Shown: positions 52,081 to 60,287 of the stretch, one piece after another
Position numbering within the stretch: position 1 is the stretch's first letter
Layout: every line of letters starts with the position of its first letter
Translations under genes and position numbers: made by a program
The notes under the pieces: model-generated
Told to the model about the DNA's origin: nothing
Database searches by the model: none
What the model saw: only the letters and a program-made list of their open reading frames with translations
NCBI GenBank assembly: GCA_009777485.1
Contig: WRLT01000005.1
Location: forward strand, 1 to 64,000
Direction of reading: 5' to 3'
DNA from: Bacillota bacterium
GTDB taxonomy: Bacteria > Bacillota > Clostridia > Christensenellales > Pumilibacteraceae
DNA: 64,000 nt

Positions 52081-53094
52081 TTATTTATGTGCTAGGATAC
52101 TGTTTAGTAGGGTTTTGTTTGCAAGCAGTTTGCCTGCGCCTAGAATGGCGGCGTATTCGGGGTCTTCGGGGACGTAGACATTTACGCCTAGTTTTGCCGA
52201 AAGGTATTCTGAAAGCCCCGTAATGCGGCTTGCGCCGCCTACTGCGTATATGCCCGTGCGGTTGATAAGCCCTGCGGTTTCGGGCGGGCACATGGTTAGT
52301 ATTTTTTCTACCGCGTCCCCTACGCGCTTGTAATAAGGCTCTAACGCCTCGTAAATATCGGCGGCGCGTACCATGCGGTTAGAAACCGTTTGCGTGCGCA
52401 GGTCGGTTCCGCGCACTAATTGGGCGGATAAATCGTTTTTTAACAGGCTGCCTACCGTTTCTTTTAGACGGCGCGCCGAAGCTAGGCCTAAGTTCATGTT
52501 GTGCTTACCTGCTACTGCGTCTAAGATAGCGCGGTCCATCGCGTCGCCGCCGATGTTAAGGCCGCAGCCCGTAATTACGCCGTTAAATGCTAGTGCTGCA
52601 ATCTCGGTTGTGCCGCCGCCGATGTTACATACTAAGCCCCCTTGCTCGGCTACGGGCATATTGATGCCTACCGCCGAAAGGATGATGTTTTCGATTAGGG
52701 TAACGTCTTTAATGCGCCGCGAACTTTCGGCAACGATTTCTTCGTACATGCGGTGTTCGTTTGCGGATAGTCCCGTAGGAATGCCTAACAGGACTTTCAC
52801 GCGCGGCGGAAAATAGGTGTCGGGCAAAATTCTAGCGATATATTCGCGCAGTAAAAGCTTTGCCGATTCTGCGTCGGTGATGATGCCGTCGGCAACGGGG
52901 TTTATGACGGGCGTTTTTTCGGGTGCTTTGCCTAACATGGCATACGCCGCACTGCCGGTTGCCAGTACCTGCCTATGCTTGCCGCCCGTTAAAAAAGCGA
53001 TGCTTGTGGGCTCACGCAGGGCGATGCCGTTGCCCGGCAAAAAAATCGACGTGAATGAAGTTCCGATTTCGATAGCGATTTCCATTTGTCGCAT
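52081..53094 (-). CDS. mreB: Rod-shape actin homologue MreB/Mbl
   Basis: A 337-residue actin-family ATPase that positions the elongation machinery. It has phosphate-1 (IEIGTSFTSIFLPG), connect and phosphate-2 (GGLVCNIGGGTTEIAAL) and adenosine (GIYAVGGASRITGLSEYL) motifs. GGAGG lies 8 nt before the first ATG. The usual following genes mreC and mreD are absent; two SHOCT genes, the TIR gene and the RCC1 receptor occupy the space up to minD. Its 3' end is duplicated at 51382. Confidence 0.93.
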   Translation of the reverse strand: MRQMEIAIEIGTSFTSIFLPGNGIALREPTSIAFLTGGKHRQVLATGSAAYAMLGKAPEKTPVINPVADGIITDAESAKLLLREYIARILPDTYFPPRVKVLLGIPTGLSANEHRMYEEIVAESSRRIKDVTLIENIILSAVGINMPVAEQGGLVCNIGGGTTEIAALAFNGVITGCGLNIGGDAMDRAILDAVAGKHNMNLGLASARRLKETVGSLLKNDLSAQLVRGTDLRTQTVSNRMVRAADIYEALEPYYKRVGDAVEKILTMCPPETAGLINRTGIYAVGGASRITGLSEYLSAKLGVNVYVPEDPEYAAILGAGKLLANKTLLNSILAHK

Positions 53095-53123
53095 AGCTGC
53101 GGCCTCCTTTGTATAGGAATATT

Positions 53124-53756
53124 TTAGTGCGCTGTGATTTTGTGCAGTATGTCGGTTAGCAGCGCAGTCGGCAAGCCGATAATGTTATCGGTACAGCCTT
53201 TTACGGCTGTAATCAGCGGCGATAAGGCTTTGTCTTGAAACCCGTACCCGCCCGCTTTATCAAACGGCGCGCCTGACTGAATATAATTATACACGATTTT
53301 TTCGCAAAATGCACCAAAAGTTACATAGGATTTTTCAAAATCTTTTATTATTTTTAACGGTTTTTTTGCATTTGCGTCTAAAAATAGGATACTTACGCCG
53401 GTAATTACGTGGTGTGTGCGGCCGCACAGCAAGCGGAAAAAGCTTTCGGCTTGGTTTTTGTCGGCGGGTTTGCCTAAAATAACGCCGTTTAAAGCTACCA
53501 CCGTATCGCAGCCTAGTACCGCTGTGCCGTGCGGCGGGCGGACGCTGCTGTATACCGCTTGCGCTTTTTGGTACGCTAAACGCACGGCCGCCGCTTGCGG
53601 AGTTTCATCCGCACTAAGGCTTTCGACTATATCGGGCGGAATGATTTGTATTTTTAAACCGCAAAACCCCGCCGCGATTTTGTGAATAAGCTGTGCGCGG
53701 CGGGGCGATGAGGACGCTAAAATAAGATTGTTTATAGGGATATTGGTCATGTGCAT
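53124..53756 (-). CDS. maf: Maf-like nucleoside triphosphate pyrophosphatase
   Basis: A 210-residue protein with the Maf signature LILASSSPRRAQLI and the later VLGCDTVVALNGVILGKP. Maf proteins hydrolyse non-canonical dNTP/NTP and were named for septum inhibition. It is directly upstream of mreB, the usual arrangement. The start may be the first or third residue; no ribosome site is evident. Confidence 0.93.
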   Translation of the reverse strand: MHMTNIPINNLILASSSPRRAQLIHKIAAGFCGLKIQIIPPDIVESLSADETPQAAAVRLAYQKAQAVYSSVRPPHGTAVLGCDTVVALNGVILGKPADKNQAESFFRLLCGRTHHVITGVSILFLDANAKKPLKIIKDFEKSYVTFGAFCEKIVYNYIQSGAPFDKAGGYGFQDKALSPLITAVKGCTDNIIGLPTALLTDILHKITAH

Positions 53757-53777
53757 ATTTAAGTAAATAACTATGCG

Positions 53778-53824
53778 TTAGAGGGTAAAATTGCGGCTCA
53801 CCCGATAATTCTACTCTCTAACAG
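53778..53824. repeat. Hairpin overlapping a stop codon
   Basis: GTTAGAG-GGTA and TAC-TCTCTAAC arms form an imperfect stem across the end of the small membrane gene (stop 53818-53820). There is no T run, so it is not a standard terminator. Its position resembles the larger hairpin elements, but it lacks the AACAG/GCGTA loop. Confidence 0.5.
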
Positions 53825-54291
53825 TATTTGAATTTTTTGGCGCGCGCGACTATCGGCGCGGCAATTGCGGTTATGCTGGTTACATAAAAGCCTAGTTTTA
53901 GATTGCCGAAGCTAATGCCTAACAAGGCGACGGTGCAAATTCCGAAAGCTATTACCATAATTCCTGCAATCAGCAGTATGAGTAAAAACAGGTTGTATAA
54001 GCGTGCATAGCCGTTAGCAAGGCGGTTTTCTTTCATGTTGCGTGAACTTGCGTTTGCGGTAATGGGTACGCCTAATAGTCCCGTAAACGCAACAGCGGCT
54101 GCCGCTATGGTAAGGATAATTACCGATACGCTTAGCATTCCGTATGCCCAGCTTATGCCAAACAGTGCGCCCGCAGACGAAAACAATCCGTAGCCCGCAT
54201 GGGGGTACAAAAACTGAACCGCCATAAAGCCTAAGATTAACGCGCCTGCGATAATTCCGATAGCGTAGCTTATTCTTCTGTCTCTGAACAT
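53818..54291 (-). CDS. Small four-helix membrane protein, unknown
   Basis: A 157-residue protein with four hydrophobic segments (about 8-28, 45-75, 98-122 and 125-147) and basic ends. GGAGG lies about 8 nt before the ATG. No family recognised. It lies between ppx and maf on the same strand. Confidence 0.65.
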   Translation of the reverse strand: MFRDRRISYAIGIIAGALILGFMAVQFLYPHAGYGLFSSAGALFGISWAYGMLSVSVIILTIAAAAVAFTGLLGVPITANASSRNMKENRLANGYARLYNLFLLILLIAGIMVIAFGICTVALLGISFGNLKLGFYVTSITAIAAPIVARAKKFKYC

Positions 54292-54419
54292 AATAAATTA
54301 CCTCCGACAATTTGTGTCTACCCCTATTGTAGCATAAAAAGTATTAAAAGTAAGCAAAGATTAGATTATAATTCAATTAAAAAAACAGGTTTTTCCAAAT
54401 AGGGGGGTCAAATTGCCCC

Positions 54420-55934
54420 TTACAGTATTTCTAGATTTTTTTTGTAGGCGCGGGCAAATTCGGCGGCGGCGGTGAGGGCGTCTTTAATTTCTAACGAACA
54501 ATCGCCCTCTACTTCGGTTTTCATAATTACCGAATCGCCTAATACATCGCAGCTTAACGCTTTTACGCAGCCGCTCATGGCGCGGTCTAGGCTTTCGGCT
54601 ATGCGCAGGATTACGGATAATTTCATAACCGCGACTAAATCCTCCTCGCGCACGATTTCTTTATATTTTAGCCATTCGGACATATTAAATTCTTCTTGGC
54701 GGTGCCCTACCGCTACAAATGACGCCAGTACAAGCTCACGGTGGCTGATTCCGCTGAGATTAGAGTTTAGTATAAAGTATTGCGAATGCTTGGGGTGGTC
54801 GTAATATTTTATGCGCATACCCGCATCGTGCAGTAAGGCGGCAACGCGTAAGATTTTAACGTATTGGCGCGGCAGCTTATGCAGTACGCGCAGTTGTTTA
54901 TATAATTGAATGGAGAGGTTGCATACGTGTTCTGCGTGCGGAATATTAACATCGAAATAGTGCATCATGGTATACACCGAATGCCACAGAACGTCGGTAA
55001 GCGGCTTTTCTAACGTGGAGGGTATGGTGTGGTTAAACATAATGCCCTCGCGTATGCCCGAACCCGAAACGGTTATTTTATCAAAGCTTGTTTGATTTAA
55101 AAAGCCTTTTACGCACGAAAGCGCACTGGAAAAGATATCGGCGCGCTGTACCGAAAGCCCGCGTATTTTAGAACGCTTGTCCGCGTCTAAAACGCGTATC
55201 ATATCGTAAATCGAATTGAAATCGTCTAAGGAGACGTTATAATTGTGAATCATCGAAAGCGGATAACGGCGCATACGGCGGCAGATTTTGGCAAGGTTTC
55301 TAAAGCTTCCGCCTACGCCGATAAACTGCGTTTCGGGCTCTAATTCTTGCAGCCATGAAATTTGTTTAAATTGGTCGCCTGTGTACGCCTCTATCATGGC
55401 GGCTTGTTCTTCGCCCGTCATGTTGGGGTCGTTGAATATATCGGTAAGCGTAATGGTGCCGAACGGCAGATTTTCGCGCTGCAAAATATTGCGGCGGTTG
55501 TAGTAAATCAGCTGACAGGACGAACCCGAAATATCCATAATCACAGCTTTGGGAATGTCTAGCGTATTGATTGCGCCTTGATAGATGTGCGTTGCCTCTT
55601 CTTCTTCGCTAAGCACCTTAAATTTAAAGCCGCAGACGGAATTTATTTCCTCTAAAAAGCTTTTTTGGTTTTTAGCTCTGCGCGCCGCGTTGGTGGCAAA
55701 CGCGTAAATCTTAGTTACGTTGTGCGAATCGCACAGCTTTTTAAACATCTTTAAGGTTTTAACCGCCTGCATAATGCGCGAGGGCTTTAAAAAACCGTCA
55801 CGCTCCATGTCTTGCCCTAGGCGCACTTGTTCGTTAAGCTCATCGAATACTACGAAGTAGCCCCCCGCCAAAATATTTACGATTACTAATCTTGCTGAGT
55901 TACTTCCTAAGTCTATAACCGCTATTCTTTCCAA
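54420..55934 (-). CDS. ppx: Exopolyphosphatase/guanosine pentaphosphatase (Ppx/GppA) with HD domain
   Basis: A 504-residue protein. Residues 1-300 are the actin-fold phosphatase (AVIDLGSNSARLVIV; AVIMDISGSSCQLIYY; ETQFIGVGGSFRNLAK). Residues 315-500 are an HD-type domain (AALLHDAGMRIKYYDHPKHS). It breaks down polyphosphate or pppGpp. Translation starts at TTG, 9 nt after AAGGAG. The C-terminal arrangement matches Gram-positive Ppx proteins. Confidence 0.9.
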   Translation of the reverse strand: MERIAVIDLGSNSARLVIVNILAGGYFVVFDELNEQVRLGQDMERDGFLKPSRIMQAVKTLKMFKKLCDSHNVTKIYAFATNAARRAKNQKSFLEEINSVCGFKFKVLSEEEEATHIYQGAINTLDIPKAVIMDISGSSCQLIYYNRRNILQRENLPFGTITLTDIFNDPNMTGEEQAAMIEAYTGDQFKQISWLQELEPETQFIGVGGSFRNLAKICRRMRRYPLSMIHNYNVSLDDFNSIYDMIRVLDADKRSKIRGLSVQRADIFSSALSCVKGFLNQTSFDKITVSGSGIREGIMFNHTIPSTLEKPLTDVLWHSVYTMMHYFDVNIPHAEHVCNLSIQLYKQLRVLHKLPRQYVKILRVAALLHDAGMRIKYYDHPKHSQYFILNSNLSGISHRELVLASFVAVGHRQEEFNMSEWLKYKEIVREEDLVAVMKLSVILRIAESLDRAMSGCVKALSCDVLGDSVIMKTEVEGDCSLEIKDALTAAAEFARAYKKNLEIL

Positions 55935-56098
55935 CCTTTGTTTCTCCTTGCCTTGCGCGTAAAATTATGTACTGAAAAATTTGTAGGTTTGTAAGACGTA
56001 CCTAAACAGTATACCATATATTTTTACACATTACAATACCCTTTTGAAAAATTTTTGCGAATTTTTTAAAAAATTTTTATCGGGCGGTTTAAAAACGC

Positions 56099-56128
56099 TT
56101 GACAGAGGCGCGGAGGGTTTTATATAAT
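56099..56128 (+). promoter_or_regulatory. Promoter of the TPP-riboswitch transcript
   Basis: TTGACA (56099-56104), 18-bp spacer, TATAAT (56123-56128). Confidence 0.78.
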
Positions 56129-56147
56129 ACGCTTAATTGAATAGAAC

Positions 56148-56258
56148 CTTGCTTAGGGGCGCGGCTTGGGGTATGGAAACCTTAAACGCCGCTGAGATAA
56201 AAACGATAAGTTTTTGGTCCCTTAGAACCTGTGAGTTAGTACTCGCGTAGGGAAAGCT
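56148..56258 (+). ncRNA. Thiamine pyrophosphate (TPP) riboswitch
   Basis: The THI-box signature is clear: GGGG near the start, GCTGAGA at 56190-56196, an AACCTGT segment at 56225-56231 and CGCGTAGGGAAAGC at the end. A short P1 pairs GCTT with AAGC. It is followed by a terminator at 56288. TPP binding should switch off the downstream transporter. Confidence 0.93.
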
Positions 56259-56287
56259 AAAGATTGTAAATTTGTAATGCAGTTAAA

Positions 56288-56317
56288 AGAGTCTTTCCGT
56301 ATGAAAGGCTCTTTTTT
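56288..56317 (+). terminator. Riboswitch-controlled terminator
   Basis: AGAG-T-CTTTC and GAAAG-G-CTCT arms around CGTAT, then a T run, 30 nt past the TPP aptamer and 37 nt before the ATG. This is typical of attenuation. Confidence 0.85.
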
Positions 56318-56353
56318 TAAAGCGTTAAGGGTTTATTCAAAAGGAGGCAGATT

Positions 56354-57544
56354 ATGTTTGATTTTAGAAGAAGAGACGGACTTTTCAGAAATTTTTCTGT
56401 GGAGGCTTTATCCTTCTTGATTGTGATGGCGGTGTGCGCTGTGGGGCTGGCGGTTGCTTTTTTGGCGTTAAAAAAGCATAAAAAAGCACAGCTGGCGGTT
56501 GGCGCGTCGATGTTTATCGGGTTTTTTGTAGGGCTGATTGGCTCGTTGTATTACGGTCTGACGTATGACGGTTTACTGTTATTGGGCGCGTTTGCCTTTT
56601 TGGTATTGTTGGGAGGCGCAATCGTATGGTATTGCTATAAAAGTAAAAAAGACTTAAAGCCGCTGATTGTACACGCAACTGCGTTTTTGGTTGCGCTTGC
56701 GGGCTTATCCGCGTTATTTGTCGCGTTGGCGTTTCAATTAGAGGAAGTATCGTTTGGGGCAGAAAGCGGAAATTCGGGCGTCGGCTTTATTGTAGGCTTT
56801 TTGGCACCTTGTATTACCGCAAGCGTAGTAACGGCGTTTGTTCTTTCTAACAAGGGGCGCACTGCCGTTTTTACCTCGCGCGATTTAACGTATGCGGCGG
56901 TCATGCTGTCTATCGCTATCGCGCTAAGCTACGTAAAGGCGCGTTTCCCGATGACGGGGGGCGGCATAACGCTGGCGGCATCGCTGCCTATTATGCTGTA
57001 CTGCTATTACTTCGGGCTTAGAAAGGGCGCGGTAATCGTATCTGCCTTTATAGCGTTTCAGTTTTTACAGGGCGCGTGGATTGTGCATCCTGTACAGGCA
57101 ATCCTAGATTATGTAGTAGCGTACGGCGCGTTGATTTCGTTTGCTATATTTAATAAAAGGCTTAACGAAAAATGGTTTAAAACTAAATTTCCTATTTTGT
57201 TTTTTATAGCGGGCTTACTGTATATTGCCGTGCGCTACACCAGTCATGTGGTAGCGGGCGTTGTGTGGTTTAAAGACCTTGTTGCGGAGGGATGGAAGTT
57301 ACTTCCCTATTCGATGGTGGTAAACTCGTACACCATAGTCGATGCCGCGATTGCGCTGATTGCGGGCTTGTTTTTGTTGTGCAGCAACTCGTTTAGAAAG
57401 CAGCTAGAATCGGCGGGCGGATTAAGCGGACAAGGGCTTGACGGCGGCCTTGCGACTTCGTCGGACGCTGAGGGCGTTGACGCTGCGGTGGGAGTTTCGG
57501 CTGATGCTTTGCAAAATGCCGATGCTGCCCAAAAAGACGATTAG
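56354..57544 (+). CDS. thiT: ThiT-like energy-coupling-factor thiamine transporter with N-terminal extension
   Basis: A 396-residue polytopic protein. Residues about 185-350 match the thiamine-binding S component ThiT (YAAVMLSIAIALSYVKARFP, GGGITLAASLPIMLYCYYFGLRKG, ILDYVVAYGAL). Residues 15-175 add about five membrane segments not found in normal ThiT (about 190 residues). The last 40 residues are a Gly/Ala/Asp-rich tail. The TPP riboswitch supports the substrate. Its 3' end overlaps ftsW by 123 bp in convergent orientation. The EcfA/EcfT partners are not in the window. Confidence 0.85.
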   Translation: MFDFRRRDGLFRNFSVEALSFLIVMAVCAVGLAVAFLALKKHKKAQLAVGASMFIGFFVGLIGSLYYGLTYDGLLLLGAFAFLVLLGGAIVWYCYKSKKDLKPLIVHATAFLVALAGLSALFVALAFQLEEVSFGAESGNSGVGFIVGFLAPCITASVVTAFVLSNKGRTAVFTSRDLTYAAVMLSIAIALSYVKARFPMTGGGITLAASLPIMLYCYYFGLRKGAVIVSAFIAFQFLQGAWIVHPVQAILDYVVAYGALISFAIFNKRLNEKWFKTKFPILFFIAGLLYIAVRYTSHVVAGVVWFKDLVAEGWKLLPYSMVVNSYTIVDAAIALIAGLFLLCSNSFRKQLESAGGLSGQGLDGGLATSSDAEGVDAAVGVSADALQNADAAQKDD

Positions 57545-58618
57545 AGAGGACGAACCCGCGCTGATAAACGGCAGCGGCAGTCCAGTAGGCGGAATACTGC
57601 CCGTTACTACCGCCACGTTTACCAGGGTTTGAATAGCGATAATGGCGGCAATGCCGGACGCTAAAAAGCAGCCGAAACGGTCTGCGCTGTTTTGGGCGAT
57701 GCGCACGGCGCGTACAATAAGCAGCATATAGCCGCAAAATAAGATAAAGCAGCCGAATAAGCCTAATTCTTCCCCGATGATGCTTAAAATAAAATCGCTT
57801 TCGCTGAACGGCAGAAAGAGGTATTTTTGGCGCGAATTAAACAGTCCTAGCCCGAATAATCCTCCGCTGCCTAATGAATAGTAAGATTGTATCAGCTGAT
57901 AGCCCTCTGCTAGCGGTGATTGCCACGGGTCTACAAACGCCATAAGACGGCTTAGCCGATACGGCTCGATGATAATGAGTATGGGGATTAGCGCGGCAAA
58001 AGGAATTAGGAGTATAAGCATATGCTTAATTTTTGCGCCGCCGATAAACAGCATAGCAAACATCAATAGCCCTACGCATATGGTTATGGACATGTTGGGC
58101 TCTAAGATAATTAGTACGCACATAGCTAGCCCTGTTAGCAATACGGGTAGAATGCCTATAAAGCTGCCCATTTTTTTATAATGCTTAGACATGTATGCGG
58201 CGGCAAAAATGATAAACGCGAACTTGGCGATTTCGCTGGCCTGCAAGGTGAAAAACGGCAGGTTTATCCATCGGCGCGCGCCATAGTTTTCTACCCCTAC
58301 GCCTGGGATAAAGACTAAGATTAACAGCAAAAAGCCTACGCCCAAAATAATAAACCTTAGCTTGACTAAGCGGCGGTAATTTAAAAAGGTAAGCCCGATT
58401 AACGCGGCAAAGCCGAATACCGCGCCGAACAGCTGCTTGTACATAAAATAAAAGCGGTTGCCGTAATTGATTTCGGCGTTGTACATACTGGCGGAAAAAA
58501 CCATTAAAACGCCGAAACCCGTTAAAAGCACCGTTACTGTCAGCAGCAGCTTGTCGATTTTTCCGCTGTTTTGAAAAAGCGCGGGACTATGGATTTTTTT
58601 GTTTTTTTTTGCGGTTAT
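57422..58618 (-). CDS. ftsW: SEDS-family glycosyltransferase FtsW/SpoVE
   Basis: Lipid II polymerase of septal wall synthesis, ten membrane segments. Family motifs include MVFSAS in helix 1, GARRWINLPFFTLQASEIAK, FVDPWQSPLAEGYQ, SDFILSIIGEELGL and PPTGLPLPFISAGSSS. A GTG at 58531 would cut helix 1. The reading frame continues upstream with a normal FtsW-like basic N-terminus to an ATA at 58616-58618 placed 9-10 nt after AGGAG, so that codon, or an uncorrected base, is the likely start. It follows murD, as in dcw clusters. Confidence 0.9.
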   Translation of the reverse strand: MTAKKNKKIHSPALFQNSGKIDKLLLTVTVLLTGFGVLMVFSASMYNAEINYGNRFYFMYKQLFGAVFGFAALIGLTFLNYRRLVKLRFIILGVGFLLLILVFIPGVGVENYGARRWINLPFFTLQASEIAKFAFIIFAAAYMSKHYKKMGSFIGILPVLLTGLAMCVLIILEPNMSITICVGLLMFAMLFIGGAKIKHMLILLIPFAALIPILIIIEPYRLSRLMAFVDPWQSPLAEGYQLIQSYYSLGSGGLFGLGLFNSRQKYLFLPFSESDFILSIIGEELGLFGCFILFCGYMLLIVRAVRIAQNSADRFGCFLASGIAAIIAIQTLVNVAVVTGSIPPTGLPLPFISAGSSSLIVFLGSIGILQSISRNSHRSVNALSVRRSRKAAVKPLSA

Positions 58619-58701
58619 GGTACTTGTTCTCCTATTGCGTAAAAAACCAAAGCATAGCGCGTCTTACTTTTTATAATTAACTTTTGTTTTCCCGCAGACT
58701 A

Positions 58702-58827
58702 GGCAGTCGCAAATTTGCGGGTCAGCCGCGCAACAGTTTGTTTTTTTGCACGTGCCGCGTACCACTCGGTACGCAAACGTGCAAAAAAACAAAGCGTAGC
58801 GCGGATCACCCCAAATTTGCGACTGCC
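58702..58827. repeat. Structured hairpin element, copy 2
   Basis: 126 bp. Outer arms GGCAGTCGCAAATTTG and CAAATTTGCGACTGCC, next stem CCGCGC/GCGCGG, constant loop AACAG/GCGTA, long A/T stem ending GCACGT/ACGTGC, apical GCGTACC/GGTACGC. The right arm carries the last codons and TGA stop of murD. Confidence 0.9.
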
Positions 58828-60101
58828 TCCGCGAAGGCGTTTCCGCGCGCGGCATAATCCTTAAACATATCAAAGCTTGCGCAGGCGGGAGAAAGCAATA
58901 CGTTTTGCGCGGGGGTTTGTGCGCAAGCGGATACGGCGTCTTGTAGCGTATCTTTTTTTTCTACGGTATGTTTTTTTGTATAGCCTGTTGCGGCGGCACT
59001 GCGCAAGATAGTATCTGCCGCCTCGCCTATAGCCGCTATATATACCACGTTGTCGGGCAGATTGGCAAACAATTCGTCAAATGAACAGCCTTTTTCTTTG
59101 CCGCCTAAAATTAAGGCGCAGGTGCCTTGCATGGCTTTTGCCGCCGCTAAGCTTGCGGCGATGTTTGTGCCTTTTGAATCGTTATAAAAGTTTTTTCCGT
59201 TTTGATGTGCTATAAGCTGTACGCGGTGCTTTTCGCCCTCGAATTCGCGCAAAACTTCGGCAATTACGCTGTTTTCTACCTCTAAAAGCTTTGCGGCGCA
59301 CACGGCAAAAAGGCAATTGGAAAGGTTGTGTCCGCCTATAAGGCGGATTTGATTAACGGCTATAATCGGCTGATTATCATAGTAGACTGTGCCGTCTGTC
59401 ACGTACGCGCCGTGAACCTTTCCTGTTCGGCTTGTATATAAAACGCGCGAATCGGGACGAAAATTTTTAAAGCAGTACAGCGGAATATCGTCTTGCGAAA
59501 CAATTAGATATTCGGCCTTAGTTTGATTTTTTGCAATGGCGCATTTTGCCGCCGCGTATGCGTTAAAGCTGCCGTGTCGGTCTAGGTGGTCGGGCGAAAT
59601 ATTGGTAATGATTGCGATATGGGGTTTAAGCGTAATACTATCCTCTAACTGAAAGCTTGAAAGCTCGCAAACGGCAATATCGGGCTTTGTAAACACGGCG
59701 GTATGCGCGAATGAAACGCCGATGTTGCCGCATACGGCCGCATTTTTGCCCGCGCGCTTTAAAATTTCGCCTAATAGTGAAACGGTGGTAGTTTTGCCGT
59801 TTGTGCCTGTAATGCCGATTAGCGTGCCGCTAAACAGCCGTGCGCCTAACTCTGCCTCGCCGTAGATTTCTAGTTTCAGGGACTTTGCCAGCTTATAAAT
59901 TTTATGCGTCGGCGCAACGGACGGACTGGTAATAATTAAATTAAATTCCGATACAAATTTGCGCGAAATAATGCGCGCGTTTGCTGCCTCGTCTGCTACG
60001 GTTACCTGTGCGCCTAGTTTGGCAAGTGCCTCGCCTGCCCCTTGCCCGCTGATTCCGTTTCCGATAATTAAAACCTTTCGGTTACCAAAAAATTCGCGCA
60101 T
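58806..60101 (-). CDS. murD: UDP-N-acetylmuramoyl-L-alanine--D-glutamate ligase MurD
   Basis: ATP-dependent Mur ligase adding D-Glu. The 431-residue protein has the Rossmann-like N-terminus (VLIIGNGISGQGAGEALAKLG), the P-loop GITGTNGKTTT, the central SSFQLED and NISPDHLDRHGS, and YNDSKGTN in the C-terminal part. The start codon lies inside an 8-bp perfect inverted repeat. The 3' end runs into a hairpin element that supplies the stop codon. Confidence 0.96.
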   Translation of the reverse strand: MREFFGNRKVLIIGNGISGQGAGEALAKLGAQVTVADEAANARIISRKFVSEFNLIITSPSVAPTHKIYKLAKSLKLEIYGEAELGARLFSGTLIGITGTNGKTTTVSLLGEILKRAGKNAAVCGNIGVSFAHTAVFTKPDIAVCELSSFQLEDSITLKPHIAIITNISPDHLDRHGSFNAYAAAKCAIAKNQTKAEYLIVSQDDIPLYCFKNFRPDSRVLYTSRTGKVHGAYVTDGTVYYDNQPIIAVNQIRLIGGHNLSNCLFAVCAAKLLEVENSVIAEVLREFEGEKHRVQLIAHQNGKNFYNDSKGTNIAASLAAAKAMQGTCALILGGKEKGCSFDELFANLPDNVVYIAAIGEAADTILRSAAATGYTKKHTVEKKDTLQDAVSACAQTPAQNVLLSPACASFDMFKDYAARGNAFAEAVANLG

Positions 60102-60118
60102 AAGCTATGTTTATGCGC
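60096..60118. repeat. Inverted repeat over the murD start codon
   Basis: GCGCATAA (60096-60103) and TTATGCGC (60111-60118) with a 7-nt loop. The murD ATG (60099-60101) lies in one arm, so folding of the mRNA would hide the start. Confidence 0.7.
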
Positions 60119-60159
60119 GAAGGGTTTATATTATGTTGTAAGCGGGAGAAAGATAAACG

Positions 60160-60287
60160 AAGCTGTATTAAAAATGAGGTTCAGACGGGCAACAGTTTAA
60201 TTTTCGGCAAGGAGCTGTACCTTATATGTACGCGACGAAGCCGAAAATTAAAGCGTAGCCCGTATCAACCCATTTTTATTACAGCTT
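60160..60287. repeat. Structured hairpin element, copy 3
   Basis: 128 bp. Outer arms AAGCTGTA-T-TAAAAATG and CATTTTTA-T-TACAGCTT, then AGGT/ACC, stem ACGGGC/GCCCGT, constant loop AACAG/GCGTA, stem TTTAATTTTCGGC and complement, and an apical GTAC-GTAC hairpin. The right arm overlaps the last two codons and stop of the flavin reductase gene. Confidence 0.9.

Noticed and set aside
58702-58827. Kink-turn or integron attC interpretation of the hairpin element
   Set aside because: The UGAU/CUGA internal loop of copies 2 and 3 is not kept in copy 1, and attC core sites are missing.
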